A stretch of DNA of 64,000 nt. Origin: Chryseobacterium sp. OV279 (GTDB lineage Bacteria; Bacteroidota; Bacteroidia; Flavobacteriales; Weeksellaceae). Location of the stretch: the NCBI RefSeq assembly GCF_900128945.1, contig NZ_FQUD01000003.1, forward strand, positions 930,001-994,000, given 5' to 3'. Shown here one piece after another: positions 61,649 through 64,000 of this stretch (positions are counted from its first letter, which is position 1; every line of letters starts with the position of its first letter). Both the position numbers and the translations under genes were made by a program. Below the pieces are notes generated by a model. The model worked only from the letters and a program-made list of their open reading frames with translations, searched no databases and was not told where the DNA came from.

Positions 61649-61717
61649 TATCACTAAGAAATTAGTTATACAAATGTAGAAATAAATCTGAATCAAACAA
61701 CTAATTTTCTAGTGATA
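61649..61717 (-). promoter_or_regulatory. BlaI operon promoter bracketed by an inverted operator pair
   Basis: Minus-strand TTG (61700-61698), 19 bases, TACATTTG (61678-61671). Downstream arm TATCACTAAGAAATTAGTT (61649-61667) and upstream arm AACTAATTTTCTAGTGATA (61699-61717) are inverted copies with two mismatches. Each contains an internal dyad: ACTAA-GAAA-TTAGT (61653-61666) and ACTAA-TTTT-CTAGT (61700-61713). BlaI dimers bound to both would cover the -33 box and the start site (inference). Confidence 0.78.
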
Positions 61718-62012
61718 AAAACTGAATTAACATAAGATACTGATAATCAGTTAAATAAATTTTATTAAAATATGTTAAATTTTTAATACTCTTATTTATT
61801 GAATGTTTAATCAACAGAAAAAGCTTCCATTAAGTTATAAATTCTTACCACTTACTTAAAAAGTATGCGGGTTAAATATTTTCCATCCTGATTCAAAACA
61901 ATCTTCTTTTTACTTGTATAAAAATGATCTGTATCTATCCAAATAGTCCAAACTGTAACTGTTTACACTGATCCTGTTTGATGATATTTGTATTCAACGA
62001 AAAAAAAGAAGT
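61718..62012. other. AT-rich spacer upstream of the ATP-grasp gene
   Basis: Together with the operator this makes about 410 bases between genes. Nothing beyond AT-rich sequence was recognised here; a GATATTTG near 61984 is a weak -7 candidate for the gene at 62013. Confidence 0.4.
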
Positions 62013-62882
62013 ATGAAAATCGCAATAGTTGGTTATAAAAAGCAGGAAAGATTAACACAGGGCGTTACCAATGATGAGGATGCAGATCTTTTAAAATTTC
62101 TGACCGGAAAAGGATTGGATGTTGTTCCGGTCATCTGGAACGATGAAAATGTGGATTGGACCAGTTTTAATGTAGCCATCATTAAGTCCCCGTGGGATTA
62201 TCACAATCATTTACCCGCGTTTTTAAACTGGCTGAATCAACTGGAAAAATTAAATATCAGGGTATTAAATCCGGTGAAAATTATCCAATGGAACAGTCAT
62301 AAAAAATACCTTAAAGACATTGCTGAAAACGGACTTCCGGTAATTCCATCAGCGTATATCGACAAAGGTTCTGATTTCGACGGAAGATTTTTTGATTTAT
62401 TCGGTACAGACCGGGTGGTTGTAAAGCCCTGTGTGAGTGCAGGTGCGCACAATACGGTTGTTGTTACCAAAGACAATCTTAAAGAACGTACAGAAGAAAT
62501 CAGACAGTTTTTAACAACGGAAGATTATATGGTGCAGCCTTTTACAGAGGAAATAAAAAATGGGGAATGGTCGTTTTTGTTTTTCAATGGTCAATACAGT
62601 CATTGTTCGCTGAAGACACCTAAGCAGGATGATTTCAGAGTACAGCATTATCACGGAGGAAGCATCAGTTATCCTACGCCTGACCCTATTCATATAGAAC
62701 AGGCGGGAGCCTATTTAAAGAGTCTGCCTCAACCTACGCTTTATGCACGGGTGGATGGCGTACTCATCAACGATTCATTTACATTAATGGAACTGGAGCT
62801 GATAGAGCCCTATTTATTCCTTAATGGTAACGTTGATTTACTGGAAAACTATTACCGGGCATTAATGGATTTAATTGCTTAG
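62013..62882 (+). CDS. ATP-grasp ligase-like protein
   Basis: 289 residues. The segments AIIKSPWDYHNHLPAFLNWLNQLEK, VLNPVKIIQWNSHKKYLKDI, RVVVKPCVSAGAHNTVVV and EDYMVQPFTEEIKNGEWSFLFFNGQYSHCSLKTPK form a RimK/glutathione-synthetase-like ATP-grasp, and YARVDGVLINDSFTLMELELIEPYLF is the metal site. It resembles the DcsG-type family (cyclo-ligase of D-cycloserine synthesis), but no partner genes are present. Substrate unknown. Confidence 0.78.
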   Translation: MKIAIVGYKKQERLTQGVTNDEDADLLKFLTGKGLDVVPVIWNDENVDWTSFNVAIIKSPWDYHNHLPAFLNWLNQLEKLNIRVLNPVKIIQWNSHKKYLKDIAENGLPVIPSAYIDKGSDFDGRFFDLFGTDRVVVKPCVSAGAHNTVVVTKDNLKERTEEIRQFLTTEDYMVQPFTEEIKNGEWSFLFFNGQYSHCSLKTPKQDDFRVQHYHGGSISYPTPDPIHIEQAGAYLKSLPQPTLYARVDGVLINDSFTLMELELIEPYLFLNGNVDLLENYYRALMDLIA

Positions 62883-63125
62883 AGAGAAGCTGGAGGTCGT
62901 TATTCAGTGTTATTTTGTGAAATTAAACCTTCTTTCCCGAGCTGTAAACTTAAATTACTTCATGTCATGAAGTTAAAAAATAGCATTAATAAACAGGGTG
63001 CAATCATCATTTGTACAATAATGAACTCATTATATTAAAGATTTGTTAAAATTTATTAAATAAAATTAAAATGAATTTGTTTAAAGTGAGAAAATATATT
63101 TATTTTAGTGCTTTAAAAATTTCTC

Positions 63126-63707
63126 ATGAAAAGATATAATTTATTGATTGTACTATTACTGCTTATTTTTAACGTGACTACGGCTCAAAAGAAGAATTCT
63201 CCGGCTGCAGATCTCAGTATCTTAAAAGAAACCAAAACGAAGATCGAAAATACGGTTCCATTGGTGATTAAACATCTTCAGGCTATTGCTGATAAAGAAG
63301 GTGACAACAACATCGTAACCAACGGAAAGACGGCATTAGGAAAAGAATACGGCATTCTGGAGTCTGAATGGTTCCTGTACAGAAATAATATGAAGAACTG
63401 TATCCTGAACAATTCTTCCAAAAAAGCTAAAAAATGTATGGAATACCATACGCAATACCTGAGAAATACATTCATCAACTACGCGAACTATATCTCAAAC
63501 CTTACGAGAAAGAACGGATACCTGGGTGTGGAAGGTGATACCAAATTTGATTTTAAACCGGCTGATATTGCTACAAAGCTGAGCGAAGCTTACTTCAACG
63601 CAAATGATGCAGCAGGAAGAATGAAAGGCGATCAGAAAAAAGACTTTTTAGGACAGACCATGTCTGATGACAACAAACTGGCTCCTTACGCTCAATTAGC
63701 TCAGTAA
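63126..63707 (+). CDS. Secreted helical hypothetical protein
   Basis: 193 residues with a signal peptide (RYNLLIVLLLLIFNVTTAQ). The mature protein is helical and basic, with two cysteines (KNCILN, KKCMEYH). No family recognised. A strong terminator follows. Confidence 0.6.
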   Translation: MKRYNLLIVLLLLIFNVTTAQKKNSPAADLSILKETKTKIENTVPLVIKHLQAIADKEGDNNIVTNGKTALGKEYGILESEWFLYRNNMKNCILNNSSKKAKKCMEYHTQYLRNTFINYANYISNLTRKNGYLGVEGDTKFDFKPADIATKLSEAYFNANDAAGRMKGDQKKDFLGQTMSDDNKLAPYAQLAQ

Positions 63708-63726
63708 TATTAACCTATACCATAAT

Positions 63727-63753
63727 AAATCCCGCTTTTGTAAAGCGGGATTT
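63727..63753. terminator. Bidirectional terminator
   Basis: Stem AAATCCCGCTTT, loop TGT, AAAGCGGGATTT and more T, between converging genes. Confidence 0.85.
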
Positions 63754-63764
63754 TTGTTTTAGAC

Positions 63765-64000
63765 CTATGGTTCCTTTTCTACATTCTTCATGTAATCTTC
63801 GCAAATGTTTAATATGGTATTGGGATGTTCTTCAAATTTACCTAGACTAATGCCATAATAATTGGGACTGAATTTCACAAAATCACCATCATTCCTGTCT
63901 TTATTTTTTATTTTAACAATAAGGCTGTATTTGGTTGTGGTAGAATAACCGCCGCCTTCAGTAGGTTCCTGTCGTTCGTAAACATCAATATGAAATCCTT
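63765..64000 (-). CDS. Hypothetical protein (5' end outside window)
   Basis: The minus strand is open from the window edge to TAG at 63765-63767, about 78 residues of the C-terminus. Visible text includes FHIDVYERQEPTEGGGYSTTTKY and VKFSPNYYGISLGKFEEHP. No family recognised. It is probably cytosolic or secreted; the start is not seen. Confidence 0.6.
   Translation of the reverse strand, partial: GFHIDVYERQEPTEGGGYSTTTKYSLIVKIKNKDRNDGDFVKFSPNYYGISLGKFEEHPNTILNICEDYMKNVEKEP

Noticed and set aside
62013..62882. D-cycloserine biosynthetic cluster
   Set aside because: No dcsA-F partners beside the ATP-grasp gene.
1..64000. Prophage, integrative element or tRNA-linked island
   Set aside because: No integrase, transposase, phage gene, tRNA or attachment repeats were seen.

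Overview
The window is a stretch of chromosome from a Flavobacteriia member, most likely Chryseobacterium or a close relative in the Weeksellaceae. The evidence is as follows. The DNA is AT-rich. Many proteins carry short signal peptides ending in AQ. Bacteroidota families such as GLPGLI, DUF4876, DUF6850 and DUF4476 are present. Several promoters fit the Bacteroidota pattern TTG-N19/21-TAnnTTTG, and Shine-Dalgarno sites are not evident. A subclass B1 metallo-beta-lactamase resembles the IND/CGB enzymes of Chryseobacterium. No phage, transposase, integrase, CRISPR array, rRNA or tRNA was seen. It reads as core and accessory chromosome with many intergenic repeats.

Layout. 0-5.3 kb: a truncated MarR regulator divergent from a short UvrA-like ABC ATPase around paired palindromic operators, then nudK, a lipoprotein, a DUF2750 protein and small membrane proteins. 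5.3-9.8 kb: a tandem intergenic repeat, a secreted protein, an Lrp regulator, and a cobalamin riboswitch in front of metE (B12-independent methionine synthase). 10-14 kb: an AraC-type HTH protein, an SDR oxidoreductase, an unknown protein, a serine hydrolase of the beta-lactamase class C fold, and a J-domain/KTSC fusion. 14.3-20.7 kb: a tetR-tolC-adaptor-RND efflux operon whose promoter lies inside an array of TetR-like palindromes. 21-24.6 kb: cvfB, a small outer-membrane-like protein, an arylamine N-acetyltransferase and an AraC regulator.

24.7-31.6 kb: a tight four-gene envelope operon: TonB-dependent receptor, DUF4876 lipoprotein, DUF6850 beta-barrel, di-haem cytochrome c peroxidase. Its substrate is unknown. 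31.8-39.3 kb: a DUF4476 protein, lpdA, a cupin, a cysteine-containing unknown, a GT4 glycosyltransferase, a bacterial-PH membrane protein and recQ (with most of its zinc cysteines missing). 39.5-47.6 kb (plus strand): kdsD-type sugar phosphate isomerase, tatC, a doxX/DUF2071/methyltransferase/membrane-protein operon, and M1 and M61 peptidases. 47.7-55.2 kb: the B1 metallo-beta-lactamase, an orphan histidine kinase co-transcribed with dacB (PBP4), pepE, a TPR protein, a YdeI/DUF1905 protein and fsa.

55.6-61.6 kb: a minus-strand cluster with a BlaI-type repressor and M56 (BlaR1-like) membrane peptidase, followed by three GLPGLI paralogues and a maltose-acetyltransferase-type enzyme. A promoter upstream of blaI is bracketed by two near-identical dyads. 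62-64 kb: an orphan ATP-grasp ligase, a secreted unknown protein and a truncated minus-strand gene.

The most system-like regions are the TonB/DUF4876/DUF6850/peroxidase operon and the BlaI-M56-GLPGLI cluster. Everything was read by eye; family names rest on recognised motifs and remembered family features, not on searches.
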